From positions 104,981 through 168,980 of the forward strand of contig NZ_LBMK01000008.1 in the NCBI RefSeq assembly GCF_001005295.1: a DNA stretch of 64,000 nucleotides. The letters run 5' to 3'. This document shows positions 42,340 through 51,293 of the stretch, piece after piece (positions within the stretch are counted from its first letter, which is position 1; every line of letters begins with the position of its first letter). The notes below the pieces were generated by a model. It was given only the letters and a program-made list of their open reading frames with translations, was not told the origin of the DNA and ran no database searches. The position numbers and the translations under genes are program-made. Source of the stretch: Streptomyces yangpuensis (GTDB lineage Bacteria > Actinomycetota > Actinomycetes > Streptomycetales > Streptomycetaceae).

Positions 42340-42786
42340 ATGGAGCCGCGGTCCACCGATCGGAGCCGGAGTCTCCTGCTGACGGGCATGACGGACGCCG
42401 TCACCCGCTGCCGTGACTTCACCCGTGAGGCCCTTGTCGACTGGCGGTGGATGCCGGACAACCGCGACGACTCGGAGGACGTCCTGCTGCTGGTGTCCGA
42501 GGTCGTCGCCAACGCCTGCCTGCACGCGGGCGGCCCCCGCACGCTCCTGCTGGAGTGCACGGACGAACTGCTGCGCGTCGAGGTCACCGACGACAACCCC
42601 GTCGCCCCCACCCCGCGCTCCCGGCCCGATCCGGCCCGGCCGGGCGGATACGGGCTGCTCATCGTGGAACGGATCGCCCGGCGGTGGGGCACGCTGCCCC
42701 TCGCGGACGGCAAGTGCGTGTGGGCGGAGATCGACTCGCCGCTGCGGTCCCCGGACGCCCGGGGACCGCAGCCCGTCTCTTCATAG
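42340..42786 (+). CDS. Anti-sigma factor kinase (RsbW-like HATPase)
   Basis: A 148-residue GHKL ATP-binding protein that likely holds the nearby sigma factor and phosphorylates the STAS protein. N-box: LLLVSEVVANACLHAGGP; G1-like LRVEVTDDNPVAP; G2-like GGYGLLIVERIARRWG. ATG 42340 is favoured because GGGAGGAG lies just before it; a GTG at 42322 overlapping the STAS stop is possible. The sigma gene is convergent downstream rather than in the same operon. Confidence 0.88.
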   Translation: MEPRSTDRSRSLLLTGMTDAVTRCRDFTREALVDWRWMPDNRDDSEDVLLLVSEVVANACLHAGGPRTLLLECTDELLRVEVTDDNPVAPTPRSRPDPARPGGYGLLIVERIARRWGTLPLADGKCVWAEIDSPLRSPDARGPQPVSS

Positions 42787-42837
42787 AACCTGTGTCCTCG
42801 CAGGCCGGTGGTTCGGCGCAGGCCGGTTCGGCGCCCA

Positions 42838-43743
42838 TCAGGGCGTGGAGACGTCCTCCTGCGCTGCACCCTCCTGCTCCTCGCCGCCGCCGGGGTCCTC
42901 CAGCATCCCGGCGCGCAGCCTGGCCATGATCCGGCTCAGCAGCCTGGACACGTGCATCTGCGAGATGCCGAGGCGCTCGCCGATCTGCGACTGGGTGAGC
43001 TCTTCGCCGAAGCGCAGCTGCAGGACCAGCCGGTCGCGCTCGCCGAGAGCGGTGAGGAGCGGCTTCAGGGTCTCCAGGTCCTCGATGAGCTCGTACGCCT
43101 CCTCCTCCGTGCCCAGCGAACGGGGCAGGGCCCCGCCGTCGGAGTCCTGGCCGACGGAGGTGCTGAGGGATTCGGCGACGTAGCAGTTGGCGGCCTGTCG
43201 GCCCTCGGCCAGCGCGTCGTCGCTGACGCCGAGGCGTTCGGCGAGTTCGTGGTCGGTCGGCCGGCGGCCCAGGTCCTGTTCCATCGCGTCGCAGGACTTC
43301 GCCATGTCCAGCCGGAGTTCCTGGAGGCGCCGGGGCACCTTCACGGACCAGCTCGTGTCCCGGAAGAAGCGCTTCATCTCGCCCGTGATGGTCGGCACGG
43401 CGAACGTGGCGAACTCGACCCCGCGCTCGACGTCGTACCGGTTGATGGCCTTGATCAGGCCGATCGTGCCGACCTGGACGATGTCCTCGAAGGGTTCGCT
43501 GCGGTTGCGGAAGCGCCGGGCCGCGTACTTCACCAGGCTGAGGTTCAGCTCGACCAGGGTGTTGCGCACATAGGAGTACTCCGGCGTGCCCTCGGCCAGG
43601 GCGCGCAGCCGGTGGAAGAGCGCCACGGACAGGCTCCGGGCGTCGTCCGTGCTGACGGCGAGGGGGTTCTCCGGAATCTCGATGGTGTCCACCGGGGATC
43701 CGGTATGGACAGGGTCCGCGGTGTCGCTGGGCAGGGGGGTCAT
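42838..43743 (-). CDS. SigB/SigF/SigG-family RNA polymerase sigma factor
   Basis: A 301-residue stress or differentiation sigma factor. Region 2: LNLSLVKYAARRFRNRSEPFEDIVQVGTIGLIKAI and YDVERGVEFATFAVPTITGEMKRFFRD; region 3: RRLQELRLDMAKSCDAMEQDLGRRPTDHELAERLG; region 4: LVLQLRFGEELTQSQIGERLGISQMHVSRLL. This is the Bacillus SigB/SigF-type sequence, not ECF. GGAGG precedes the ATG at 43743. Its own promoter (GGGT-N15-GGGTAT) matches the SigB consensus, so it is likely autoregulated. The C-terminal tail is Glu/Gly-rich. Confidence 0.93.
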   Translation of the reverse strand: MTPLPSDTADPVHTGSPVDTIEIPENPLAVSTDDARSLSVALFHRLRALAEGTPEYSYVRNTLVELNLSLVKYAARRFRNRSEPFEDIVQVGTIGLIKAINRYDVERGVEFATFAVPTITGEMKRFFRDTSWSVKVPRRLQELRLDMAKSCDAMEQDLGRRPTDHELAERLGVSDDALAEGRQAANCYVAESLSTSVGQDSDGGALPRSLGTEEEAYELIEDLETLKPLLTALGERDRLVLQLRFGEELTQSQIGERLGISQMHVSRLLSRIMARLRAGMLEDPGGGEEQEGAAQEDVSTP

Positions 43744-43814
43744 CAGTGTCCTCCGACGGGTCGGGGAGCCGCGCGGAGCGCAGCGGGGCCGTCGTGGGTT
43801 TCCCGTCGGGTTAT

Positions 43815-43839
43815 ATACCCGATCGGGGCGCGCTGACCC
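43815..43839 (-). promoter_or_regulatory. SigB-type promoter of the sigma gene
   Basis: Minus strand GGGT, 15 nt, GGGTAT, a full match to GNNT-N14-16-GGGTA(C/T), about 70 bp before the sigma start. The GGGTATATAACCC core is nearly palindromic. Confidence 0.65.
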
Positions 43840-43850
43840 TTCCGGAGGTC

Positions 43851-44582
43851 TCAGTCCGTCGGCGGGGAGAGGTGGTACACGGCGAAGGCGCGGTCGATGA
43901 CGGGCATGGCGACGTTGCGCACGCGCACCCCGCCGCCGGTCATCCCGTGCTCGGTGCCCAGGTGCGCGTGCCCGTGGACCGCGAGGTCCGCACCGGCCTC
44001 GTCGATGGCCTCGGCCAGCAGATAGCTGCCGAGGAACGGGTAGATCTCGGGCGGTTCCCCCGCCAGGGTGTCGGGGACGGGCGAGAAGTGGGTGAGGGCC
44101 ACCCGCAGCCCGCAGCCCCGGGTGCGCAGCTCCCGCAGGGAGCGGCCGAGCCCGTCCGCGCAGGCCCGGGAGTACCGGATGAAGGCCTTCATCTCCGGTT
44201 CCCCGAACTCCGTGGCGCTGCGGCCCGCGAAACCCCCGCCGAAGCCCTTGGTGCCGGCGATGCCGACGGTGACGCCCCGGACGTCGAAGGTGACGCCGTC
44301 GCCCTCGAGGACATGGACGCCCTCCGCGGCCAGCTCGCGCGCCACGAGGTCCGGCTGATCGCTCTGGTAGTCGTGATTGCCGAGGACGGCGACGACCGGT
44401 ACGGGCAGTCCGGCGACCTCCTCCGCGACCACGCGGGCCTCCTCGCGGGTGCCGTGCCGGGTGAGGTCCCCGGCCAGCAGCAGCAGGTCCGCGCAGTCGC
44501 CGAGCGTGTCGAAGGCGGGCCGCAGGACGCCCGCGCTGCCCGGGCCGAGGTGGATGTCCCCGACGGCCGCGACGCGGATCAC
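43851..44582 (-). CDS. Metallophosphoesterase
   Basis: A 243-residue calcineurin-type phosphoesterase. All metal-binding blocks are visible in order: GDIHLG, AGDLTRHG, VLGNHDYQ, LTHFSPVP, and HGHAHLG. Such enzymes hydrolyse phosphate mono- or diesters; substrate unknown. GTG 44582 overlaps the stop of the BON gene by a GTGA, so it is the third gene of a coupled operon with the nucleotidyltransferase and BON proteins. Confidence 0.92.
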   Translation of the reverse strand: MIRVAAVGDIHLGPGSAGVLRPAFDTLGDCADLLLLAGDLTRHGTREEARVVAEEVAGLPVPVVAVLGNHDYQSDQPDLVARELAAEGVHVLEGDGVTFDVRGVTVGIAGTKGFGGGFAGRSATEFGEPEMKAFIRYSRACADGLGRSLRELRTRGCGLRVALTHFSPVPDTLAGEPPEIYPFLGSYLLAEAIDEAGADLAVHGHAHLGTEHGMTGGGVRVRNVAMPVIDRAFAVYHLSPPTD

Positions 44583-44833
44583 GACAGCACCTCCGCCGCC
44601 CCGGGCGGGCCGACCCGGTGCACGGTCAGGTCCTCGTGCCAGGGCACGCCCTCCAGCTCGTCGGCGACGATCCGCAGCACGGCCGCCCGGGAACCGGCGT
44701 CGGCCAGGGTGCCCCAGACCATCACCCACGCGCCGCGCGCCTCCACACGCACACCGAGTTCGGCGATGTCCTCGCGCGCCAGGCGGTCGCGCAGGTGTTC
44801 CACGCGGTAGTCGAGGTTCTCCACGGACATCAT
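44579..44833 (-). CDS. BON-domain-like small protein
   Basis: An 84-residue protein. ENLDYRVEHLRDRLAREDIAELGVRVEARGAWVMVWGTL resembles a BON domain (helix, then beta with a conserved Gly). It is the middle of three tightly overlapping genes; its ATG overlaps the stop of the nucleotidyltransferase gene and its TGA overlaps the metallophosphoesterase start. AAGGGGAC precedes the start. Function unknown. Confidence 0.8.
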   Translation of the reverse strand: MMSVENLDYRVEHLRDRLAREDIAELGVRVEARGAWVMVWGTLADAGSRAAVLRIVADELEGVPWHEDLTVHRVGPPGAAEVLS

Positions 44834-45510
44834 GAGGTCCCCTTTCCCCGGTCGATGACGCGGAGCCGGTCGAGCAGGTACAGGAAGGAGTCCGGCAGCG
44901 GCTCGTCCCGGTGTACGTGGTCCAGCCGAGCCCAGTCGATCTGCTCGCGCAGCATCCGGGCCATGGGCAGCAGGTCGCCGAAGTCGCAGTAGTGCTCGGA
45001 GAGGGCCGCGAGCAGGCTGTCCATCAGGTCGGTGGGGGAGAGGACCGGCATCCAGACCGAGTCCACCGACTTCACGCTGGCCCGTTCCAGCAGCTCCGTA
45101 TCGACCGGCCGGCGGGCCAGCTCGAAGATCAGGTCGATCTCCTCCCCGCCCGTGCGGCCTTTGACCAGCCAGTCCTCGGCGGCCCGGCGCATCTCGATGC
45201 CGCCGTCCTCCAAGGCCTTGATCGCCGCGTCGGCGTCCTCGCGCCGCATGCAGAAATCCGTGTCGTGCTGGAACCGGGCCGGGACACCGTGGGCGAAGGC
45301 GGCCACGCTGCCGGCGAGCGCGAAGGGCTGCCCGGACTGCTTCAGCAGCGCGGCCACGCGTTTGGTGACCTCCAGGATCGCCTGGGTGTGGTCCTTGGGG
45401 AGCTGTCCGTCGGTCATGGTGGGCGGGCTCAGGGTCTCCGGTGGAGGGGCCCCGCCGGCCCCGTCGGCCCCACCGGCTCCGTCGGCAGCATCGGCAGGAG
45501 GCTTCTTCAC
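44830..45510 (-). CDS. Nucleotidyltransferase-fold protein
   Basis: A 226-residue protein with a polymerase-beta-type core: FALAGSVAAFAHG (Gly-Ser) followed by QHDTDFCMRRED (Asp-x-Asp) near residue 85. The third acidic residue is probably in EEIDLIFEL. The N-terminal part is an Asp/Ala/Gly/Pro linker. GTG 45510 is chosen because GGGAGG lies 6 nt upstream; an internal ATG at 45417 would remove the linker. First gene of the operon, with a SigB-like promoter upstream. Substrate unknown. Confidence 0.83.
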   Translation of the reverse strand: MKKPPADAADGAGGADGAGGAPPPETLSPPTMTDGQLPKDHTQAILEVTKRVAALLKQSGQPFALAGSVAAFAHGVPARFQHDTDFCMRREDADAAIKALEDGGIEMRRAAEDWLVKGRTGGEEIDLIFELARRPVDTELLERASVKSVDSVWMPVLSPTDLMDSLLAALSEHYCDFGDLLPMARMLREQIDWARLDHVHRDEPLPDSFLYLLDRLRVIDRGKGTS

Positions 45511-45573
45511 GGAGGTCCTCCCTCGTTCGGTCCTGCACATCCGGGACGCATCCCTGCCCGGACGGCAGGCGCC

Positions 45574-45597
45574 TAACCCGTCCGGCGCCGCCGAAAC
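45574..45597 (-). promoter_or_regulatory. SigB-like promoter of the nucleotidyltransferase operon
   Basis: Minus strand GTTT, 14 nt, GGGTTA, one base off GGGTA; followed by GGCGCC as in two other promoters of this module. Confidence 0.45.
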
Positions 45598-45620
45598 CCG
45601 CGCGGCGGGCCCCGGCCGGC

Positions 45621-45674
45621 GGGCGGTCGAGCAGCGGGCGGTCGAGCAGCGGGCGGTCGAGCGGACGGTCGGGC
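45621..45674. repeat. 15-bp tandem repeat
   Basis: GGGCGGTCGAGCAGC occurs twice (45621-45650), followed by a truncated third copy (to 45662) and a degenerate 12-bp copy. It lies just upstream of the HAD promoter. Confidence 0.8.
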
Positions 45675-45679
45675 GGGAC

Positions 45680-45704
45680 GCGTGGGCGGGGACGCACCGG
45701 GTAG
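45680..45704 (+). promoter_or_regulatory. SigB-type promoter of the HAD gene
   Basis: GCGT, 15 nt, GGGTAG, followed by GCGCCG; 12 bp identical to the STAS promoter -10 region. Confidence 0.5.
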
Positions 45705-45773
45705 GCGCCGTACGAAGCGGGGGCCGCCGGGCGTTCCGGGGCTCCCGGCCACCGACAGCATGGAGGCGAAAGG

Positions 45774-46619
45774 ATGAACCGCGCCGCTCTGTTCGACGTC
45801 GACGGAACCCTCGCCGACACCAACCACCTGCACGTCACGTGCTGGTGGGAGGCGCTGCGGCAGGCAGGCCACGCCGTGGCGATGCACGACATCCACCGCG
45901 CCATCGGGCTGCCGGGCGAGGACCTCCTCGGCCACCTTCTCGGGGAGGGCCGCGACACGGGCGGGGACGAACGGCTAACGACGGCGCACGACACGCTGTA
46001 CGCCACCTACTTCGACCGGCTGCCCGCTCTCGACCGCGCCGCCGAGCTGCTGCGCGAGCTCGACCACAGGGGCTGGCGGGTCGTCCTGGTGACGTCCGCG
46101 AGCGACGCCGAGCTCACCGCCCTGCGGGGGGCCATCGGCGCCGACGACGCGATCACCGCGACCGCGAGCGCCGACGACACCAGCGCGGGCAAACCGGCTC
46201 CGGACCCCGTGCACCACGCCCTGGAACTGGCCGGCGCGGCCGCGCGCGACTCCGTCTTCGTCGGCGACACCGTGTGGGACATGACGGCCGCCACGAGGGC
46301 TGGTGTCGTCTGCGTCGGACTGCTCAGCGGCGGGATCCCCCGGCGGGACCTGGAGGACGCGGGAGCCCGCGTCGTCTACCGGCACCCGGCCGACCTGCTG
46401 GCCGGTCTGGACGACAGTCCCTTCGCCGACCCGGCCGGGGACTTCGCACGCAGTAATCGGGCACGTGCGTCAGGGGCCGCCCGGCCCGCCGCACACGAAC
46501 CCAGGGAGACGGCATGTCCGACGCCACCGCCGAGCGGAACGACACAGGGGACGACGAGCGGTACGACGCACGGGACGAGACCGAGAAGGAACGCGCCGAC
46601 CGGCAGTGGCAGGAGCTGA
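45774..46619 (+). CDS. HAD-family hydrolase (phosphoglycolate phosphatase-like) with read-through tail
   Basis: A 281-residue phosphatase. Motif I is LFDVDGTLADTN, motif II VVLVTSASDAELTAL, motif III the Lys in SAGKPAPDPVHHAL, and motif IV VGDTVWDMTAA. A normal HAD domain ends near residue 225. Here the frame runs on for about 50 low-complexity residues (PTPPPSGTTQGTTSGTTHG) and overlaps the next gene by 106 bp in another frame, suggesting loss of the original stop. Substrate unknown. Confidence 0.86.
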   Translation: MNRAALFDVDGTLADTNHLHVTCWWEALRQAGHAVAMHDIHRAIGLPGEDLLGHLLGEGRDTGGDERLTTAHDTLYATYFDRLPALDRAAELLRELDHRGWRVVLVTSASDAELTALRGAIGADDAITATASADDTSAGKPAPDPVHHALELAGAAARDSVFVGDTVWDMTAATRAGVVCVGLLSGGIPRRDLEDAGARVVYRHPADLLAGLDDSPFADPAGDFARSNRARASGAARPAAHEPRETACPTPPPSGTTQGTTSGTTHGTRPRRNAPTGSGRS

Positions 46620-47032
46620 TCCAGGAGATCCGCGTCGCCCAGACGGGCGTACAGATCCTCTTCGGTTTCCTGCTGACCGTGGTCTTCACCCCGCTCTTCC
46701 ACGACCTTCCCCAGACCGACAAGACGATCTACATCGTCACCATCGTTCTCGGTTCCCTGGCGACCGGTGCCCTGATCGGTCCCGTCGCCTTCCACCGCGT
46801 CGTCTCGGGACGACAGATCAAGCCCGAGGCCGTGGCCTGGGCCTCCCGGCTCACCTTCGTCGGCCTCGTCCTGCTGCTCGCCACCTGCACCGCGGCGCTC
46901 TTCCTCGTCCTGCGGGTGGCCACCCACGACGCCGTCGTGCCGTGGCTGGTGGCCGGCGTGGTGGCCTGGTATCTCCTGTGCTGGTTCGCCCTGCCACTGT
47001 GGGCGCGGGTCCGCTACACGGTCGAGAAGTGA
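46514..47032 (+). CDS. DUF6328 membrane protein
   Basis: A 172-residue membrane protein. An acidic cytoplasmic head (residues 1-45) precedes IRVAQTGVQILFGFLLTVVFTPLF and three further hydrophobic segments, giving four helices, with FHRVVSGRQIKP in the central loop. This matches DUF6328 proteins common in Streptomyces; function unknown. GGGAG lies before the ATG at 46514, so the start is sound despite the 106-bp overlap with the HAD frame. Probably co-transcribed with the HAD gene in the SigB-like module. Confidence 0.85.
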   Translation: MSDATAERNDTGDDERYDARDETEKERADRQWQELIQEIRVAQTGVQILFGFLLTVVFTPLFHDLPQTDKTIYIVTIVLGSLATGALIGPVAFHRVVSGRQIKPEAVAWASRLTFVGLVLLLATCTAALFLVLRVATHDAVVPWLVAGVVAWYLLCWFALPLWARVRYTVEK

Positions 47033-47214
47033 AGGCTTCCGGTCCCGTACGGCCGACCTGACGGCGGCAATCGGCCACACCCGAAGCTTCGACGGGAAAA
47101 TTCTTGACTGCGCACTAGGCTGGTGGGTTGTTCGGCTACAGACCGGGACAAACAGGGTAAATCCGGTCTCCGCCGATGAACCGGACCAATTGCCGGAACG
47201 ACACGCGAGGGCCG

Positions 47215-50200
47215 ATGCCAGCCACACCCGATCGCACCGAACTCGCTCTCCTCGACGACCGCGGCACGCACGACGCCCCGGACGGAGAAACGGGGACCCA
47301 CGAGGAGCCCGGCAAACCGGCCCGCTTCCGCGCCGGACCCGCCGCCCCGCCCCGCACCCTCCTCGACATCCTCAAGGCCTCCGTACGGGCGTACCCCGAC
47401 GAACCGGCCCTCGACGACGGCACCACCCGCCTCACCTACCGGGCCCTGGCCGCCGCGGCCGACCGCGGCCGCCGCGCCCTCGCCGCCGCCGGGGTCGCGG
47501 CCGGCGACCGCGTCGGCGTACGCGTCCCGTCCGGCACCAACGAGCTGTACGTGGCGATCCTGGCCGTCCTCGCGGCCGGCGCCGCCTACGTACCCGTCGA
47601 CGCGGAGGACCCCGACGAACGGGCCGACCTGGTCTTCGGTGAGGCCGGAGTACGGGCGGTCGTGGGCGCCGGCCTGCGCATCGACACCGTCGACCCCGAC
47701 CCGGTCACCGCCCTCGACGCCCTCGCCCGTACCGGCACGCCCGGCCGCGGCGGCGGTGACCGCTCCGCGCGCCCCGGCCCCGAGGACGACGCGTGGATCA
47801 TCTTCACCTCCGGCTCCACGGGCAGGCCCAAGGGCGTCGCCGTCACCCACCGCAGCGCCGCCGCCTTCGTCGACGCCGAGGCCGCGCTCTTCCTCGCCGA
47901 GGAGCCGATCGGGCCCGGCGACCGGGTCATGGCCGGCCTGTCCGTCGCCTTCGACGCCTCCTGCGAGGAGATGTGGCTGGCCTGGCGGTACGGAGCCTGC
48001 CTCGTGCCCGTCCCGCGCAGCCAGGTCCGCAGCGGCGCCGACCTCGGCCCCTGGCTGGTGGAACAGGAGATCACCGTGGTCTCCACGGTCCCGACCCTGG
48101 CCGCACTCTGGGAACCCGAGGCCCTCGGGGAGGTCCGGCTGCTCATCTTCGGCGGCGAGGCCTGCCCGCCCGAACTGACCCAGCGCCTGGTCACCGAGGG
48201 CCGCGAGGTCTGGAACACCTACGGCCCTACCGAAGCCACCGTCGTCGCCTGCGCCGCACTCCTGACCGGCAAGGAACCCATCCGCATCGGCCTCCCGCTG
48301 AACGGCTGGGAACTCGCTGTCGTCGACGGGTCCGGGGACCCGGTCCCGATGGGCGGCAGCGGCGAACTCGTCATCGGCGGCGTCGGCCTCGCCCGCTACC
48401 TCGACCCCGCCAAGGACGCCGAGAAGTACGCCCCCCTCCCAGCCCTCGGCTGGCAGCGCGCCTACCGCAGCGGCGACCTCGTCCGCGCGGAACCGGAAGG
48501 GCTCGTCTTCCTCGGCCGCGCCGACGAGCAGATCAAACTCGGCGGCCGCCGCATCGAACTCGGCGAGGTCGACGCCGCCCTCCAGGCCCTGCCCCACGTG
48601 GCGGGCGCCGCCGCCGCCGTCCGCACCGCGCGCAGTGGCAACCAGCTGCTCGTCGGTTACCTGGTCACCCAGGACGGCTGGGACCGCGCGGCGGCCGTCG
48701 AACGCCTGCGCGCCGAGCTGCCCGCCGCCCTCGTACCGCTCCTCGCACCCGTCGCCGAGCTGCCCACCCGTACCTCCGGCAAGGTGGACCGCGACGCCCT
48801 GCCCTGGCCGCTGCCCGAACTGGAGACCGCCGGCTCCGCCGAAGAACTCCACGGCACCGAGGCGTGGCTCGCCGAGCAGTGGCGCGAAACCCTGGGCGCG
48901 GCCGTCACCAGCGCCTCCGACGACTTCTTCGCGATCGGCGGCAACAGCATCGCCGCCGCGCAGCTCACCACCCGGCTGCGCACCCGCTACCCGAGCGCCG
49001 CCGTCCTCGACATCTACCAGCAGCCCACCCTGCGCAAGCTGGCCCGCCGCCTGGAGAAGTCCGCCCCGGACAGCGGCGCGGCCCGCCCCGTGGCGCCCGT
49101 TCCGCTGCGCTCCCAGGTCCTCCAGACGCTCCTGCTGCTCCCGCTGCTCACCGTGCTCGGCCTGCGCTGGACGGTCGCCCTCCTGGCACTGGGCAACGTC
49201 CTGCACCGGTTCGGGCCCTACCCGTGGGCGCCAACCGCCTCCTGGTGGCTCGTCGCCGCCGGCGCCGTCCTGCTCTTCAGCCCCCCGGGGCGCCTGGCCG
49301 TCGCCGCCGGCGGCGCCCGCCTGCTTCTGCGCGGGGTGAAACCCGGACGGCACCCGCGGGGCGGCAGCGTCCACCTCAGGCTCTGGACCGCCGAGCGGCT
49401 GGCCGAATACGCGGGCGCGACCTCCCTGACCGGCTCCTGGCTCGAACGCTACGCCCGGGCCCTCGGCGCCAAGGTCGGCCCCGAGGTCGACCTGCACGCC
49501 CTGCCCCCCGTCACCGGCATGCTCAAGCTCGGCCGCGGCTGCGCCGTCGAGTCCGAGGTCGACCTGTCCGGGCACTGGCTGGACGGGGACCAGCTGGAGA
49601 TCGGCCCCGTCAGGATCGGCGCGGGAGCGGTCGTCGGCACCCGCAGCATGCTCTTCCCCGGCGCACGGATCGGCAAGCGGGCCGAGGTCGCCCCCGGTTC
49701 CGCCGTGGTCGGCACCGTCCCGACCGGCCAGCGCTGGGCCGGCGCCCCCGCCGTCAAACTCGGCAGGGCCAAGCGGAACTGGCCCGAGGAACGCCCGCCG
49801 CGCGCGGTCCACTGGCGGGCCATGTACGGCGCCACCGGCTTCGGCCTCACGGTGCTGCCCGTCCTCGCCACCGTGCCCGCCCTGCTCGTCCTGAGCCGGT
49901 TCGTCCCCGCGGACGCCGGGCTCGCCGGGGCCCTGCGCGGAGCACTGGTGGCAGTGGTGCCCGCGGCCCTCGCCTTCGGCCTCGCCTACGCGCTGCTCCT
50001 GCTGGTCGCCGTACGCCTGCTGAGCCTCGGCCTGCGGGCCGGCACCCATCCGACCCACAGCCGCATCGGCTGGCAGGCCTGGACGGTCACCCAGCTGATG
50101 GACCGGGCCCGGGAGACCCTCTTCCCGCTCTACGCCGGCCTGATCACCCCGGTCTGGCTGCGGCTGCTCGGCATGAAGATCGGCCGCGGGGCCGAGGTGT

Positions 50201-51198
50201 CCACCGTACTGGCGCTGCCGAGCCTCACCACCGTGGGCGAAGGCGCCTTCCTCGCCGACGACACCCTCACCGCCCCCTTCGAACTCGGCGGCGGCTGGGT
50301 GCGCATCGGACGCTCCGCGATCGGCCGCCGGGCCTTCCTCGGCAACTCCGGCATGGCCGCACCCGGCCGCACCGTGCCCGACGACGGGCTGGTCGGCGTC
50401 CTGTCGGCCGCGCCGAAGAAGGCCAAGAAGGGCAGCTCGTACCTGGGCCTGCCACCGGTCAAACTGCCCCGGTCCAGCGCCGACGCCGACCGGAGCCGGA
50501 CCTACGATCCGCCCGCCCGCCTGCTGTGGGCGCGCGCCCTGGTGGAGCTGTGCCGGCTCGTCCCCGTCTTCTGCTCGGCGGCCCTGGCCGTGCTGACCGT
50601 GGCGGCCCTGTGCGCGCTGACCGCGTGGAGCGGCCTGGGCGTCTGGGGCGCCGCGCTGCTGTCCGGGGCCGTCCTGCTGGCCGCCGGTACGGTCGCCTGC
50701 TGCGCAGCGGTCACCGCGAAGTGGGTCCTGGTGGGCCGGCACCGGCCCGGCGAGCACCCGCTGTGGAGCGGCATCGTATGGCGCAACGAACTCGCCGACA
50801 CCTTCGTCGAGGTCCTGGCCGTGCCCTGGCCGGCCGGATCCGTACCCGGAACACCGTTGATGACCCTGTGGCTGCGCGGGCTCGGCGCCCGCATCGGCCG
50901 CGGCGTGTGGTGCGAGAGCTACTGGCTGCCGGAGACCGACCTGGTCACGCTGGGCGACGGCGTCAGCGTGAACCGCGGCTGTGTGGTGCAGACACACCTC
51001 TTCCACGACCGGATCTTGAGGACGGATACTGTGATCCTCCGTGAGGGCGCCACCCTGGGCCCCGGCGGAATCGTCCTGCCCGGAAGCACGGTCGGGGCGC
51101 GCAGCACCCTGGGCCCCGCCTCCCTCGTGATGGCCGGGGAGTCCGTCCCCGCCGACACCCGCTGGCTGGGCAACCCGATCGAGGCGTGGCGGTCCTGA
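47215..51198 (+). CDS. Pls/PosA-family nonribosomal peptide synthetase-like membrane enzyme
   Basis: A 1327-residue single-module synthetase. The adenylation domain (about 50-550) has DDAWIIFTSGSTGRPKGVA, NTYGPTEATVV, YRSGDLVR and GRADEQIKLGGRRIELGE. The carrier site is DDFFAIGGNSIAAAQL (Ser near 577). The remainder alternates membrane helices with left-handed-helix acyltransferase-like repeats (GPVRIGAGAVVGTRSMLF; TLGPGGIVLPGSTVGARST), the architecture of Pls/PosA enzymes related to epsilon-poly-lysine synthetase. No condensation or thioesterase domain, as expected. Product amino acid not assigned. ATG 47215 has GAGGG near; ATG 47176 is in frame. Confidence 0.92.
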   Translation: MPATPDRTELALLDDRGTHDAPDGETGTHEEPGKPARFRAGPAAPPRTLLDILKASVRAYPDEPALDDGTTRLTYRALAAAADRGRRALAAAGVAAGDRVGVRVPSGTNELYVAILAVLAAGAAYVPVDAEDPDERADLVFGEAGVRAVVGAGLRIDTVDPDPVTALDALARTGTPGRGGGDRSARPGPEDDAWIIFTSGSTGRPKGVAVTHRSAAAFVDAEAALFLAEEPIGPGDRVMAGLSVAFDASCEEMWLAWRYGACLVPVPRSQVRSGADLGPWLVEQEITVVSTVPTLAALWEPEALGEVRLLIFGGEACPPELTQRLVTEGREVWNTYGPTEATVVACAALLTGKEPIRIGLPLNGWELAVVDGSGDPVPMGGSGELVIGGVGLARYLDPAKDAEKYAPLPALGWQRAYRSGDLVRAEPEGLVFLGRADEQIKLGGRRIELGEVDAALQALPHVAGAAAAVRTARSGNQLLVGYLVTQDGWDRAAAVERLRAELPAALVPLLAPVAELPTRTSGKVDRDALPWPLPELETAGSAEELHGTEAWLAEQWRETLGAAVTSASDDFFAIGGNSIAAAQLTTRLRTRYPSAAVLDIYQQPTLRKLARRLEKSAPDSGAARPVAPVPLRSQVLQTLLLLPLLTVLGLRWTVALLALGNVLHRFGPYPWAPTASWWLVAAGAVLLFSPPGRLAVAAGGARLLLRGVKPGRHPRGGSVHLRLWTAERLAEYAGATSLTGSWLERYARALGAKVGPEVDLHALPPVTGMLKLGRGCAVESEVDLSGHWLDGDQLEIGPVRIGAGAVVGTRSMLFPGARIGKRAEVAPGSAVVGTVPTGQRWAGAPAVKLGRAKRNWPEERPPRAVHWRAMYGATGFGLTVLPVLATVPALLVLSRFVPADAGLAGALRGALVAVVPAALAFGLAYALLLLVAVRLLSLGLRAGTHPTHSRIGWQAWTVTQLMDRARETLFPLYAGLITPVWLRLLGMKIGRGAEVSTVLALPSLTTVGEGAFLADDTLTAPFELGGGWVRIGRSAIGRRAFLGNSGMAAPGRTVPDDGLVGVLSAAPKKAKKGSSYLGLPPVKLPRSSADADRSRTYDPPARLLWARALVELCRLVPVFCSAALAVLTVAALCALTAWSGLGVWGAALLSGAVLLAAGTVACCAAVTAKWVLVGRHRPGEHPLWSGIVWRNELADTFVEVLAVPWPAGSVPGTPLMTLWLRGLGARIGRGVWCESYWLPETDLVTLGDGVSVNRGCVVQTHLFHDRILRTDTVILREGATLGPGGIVLPGSTVGARSTLGPASLVMAGESVPADTRWLGNPIEAWRS

Positions 51199-51293
51199 GG
51201 GGCGGTGGCGCCGGCCGGGACGGCAGCGGCAGCGGGCACGGCAGGAGCACACCAGCACGTCGTACGAGCACGGCGCAGGGAGCGGAAGCGGCA

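Noticed and set aside
47014..51258. Very long open frame on the minus strand opposite the Pls/PosA gene
   Set aside because: High GC makes antisense frames open by chance; the composition is Gly/Ala/Arg-rich with no domains, and the plus frame has clear motifs.
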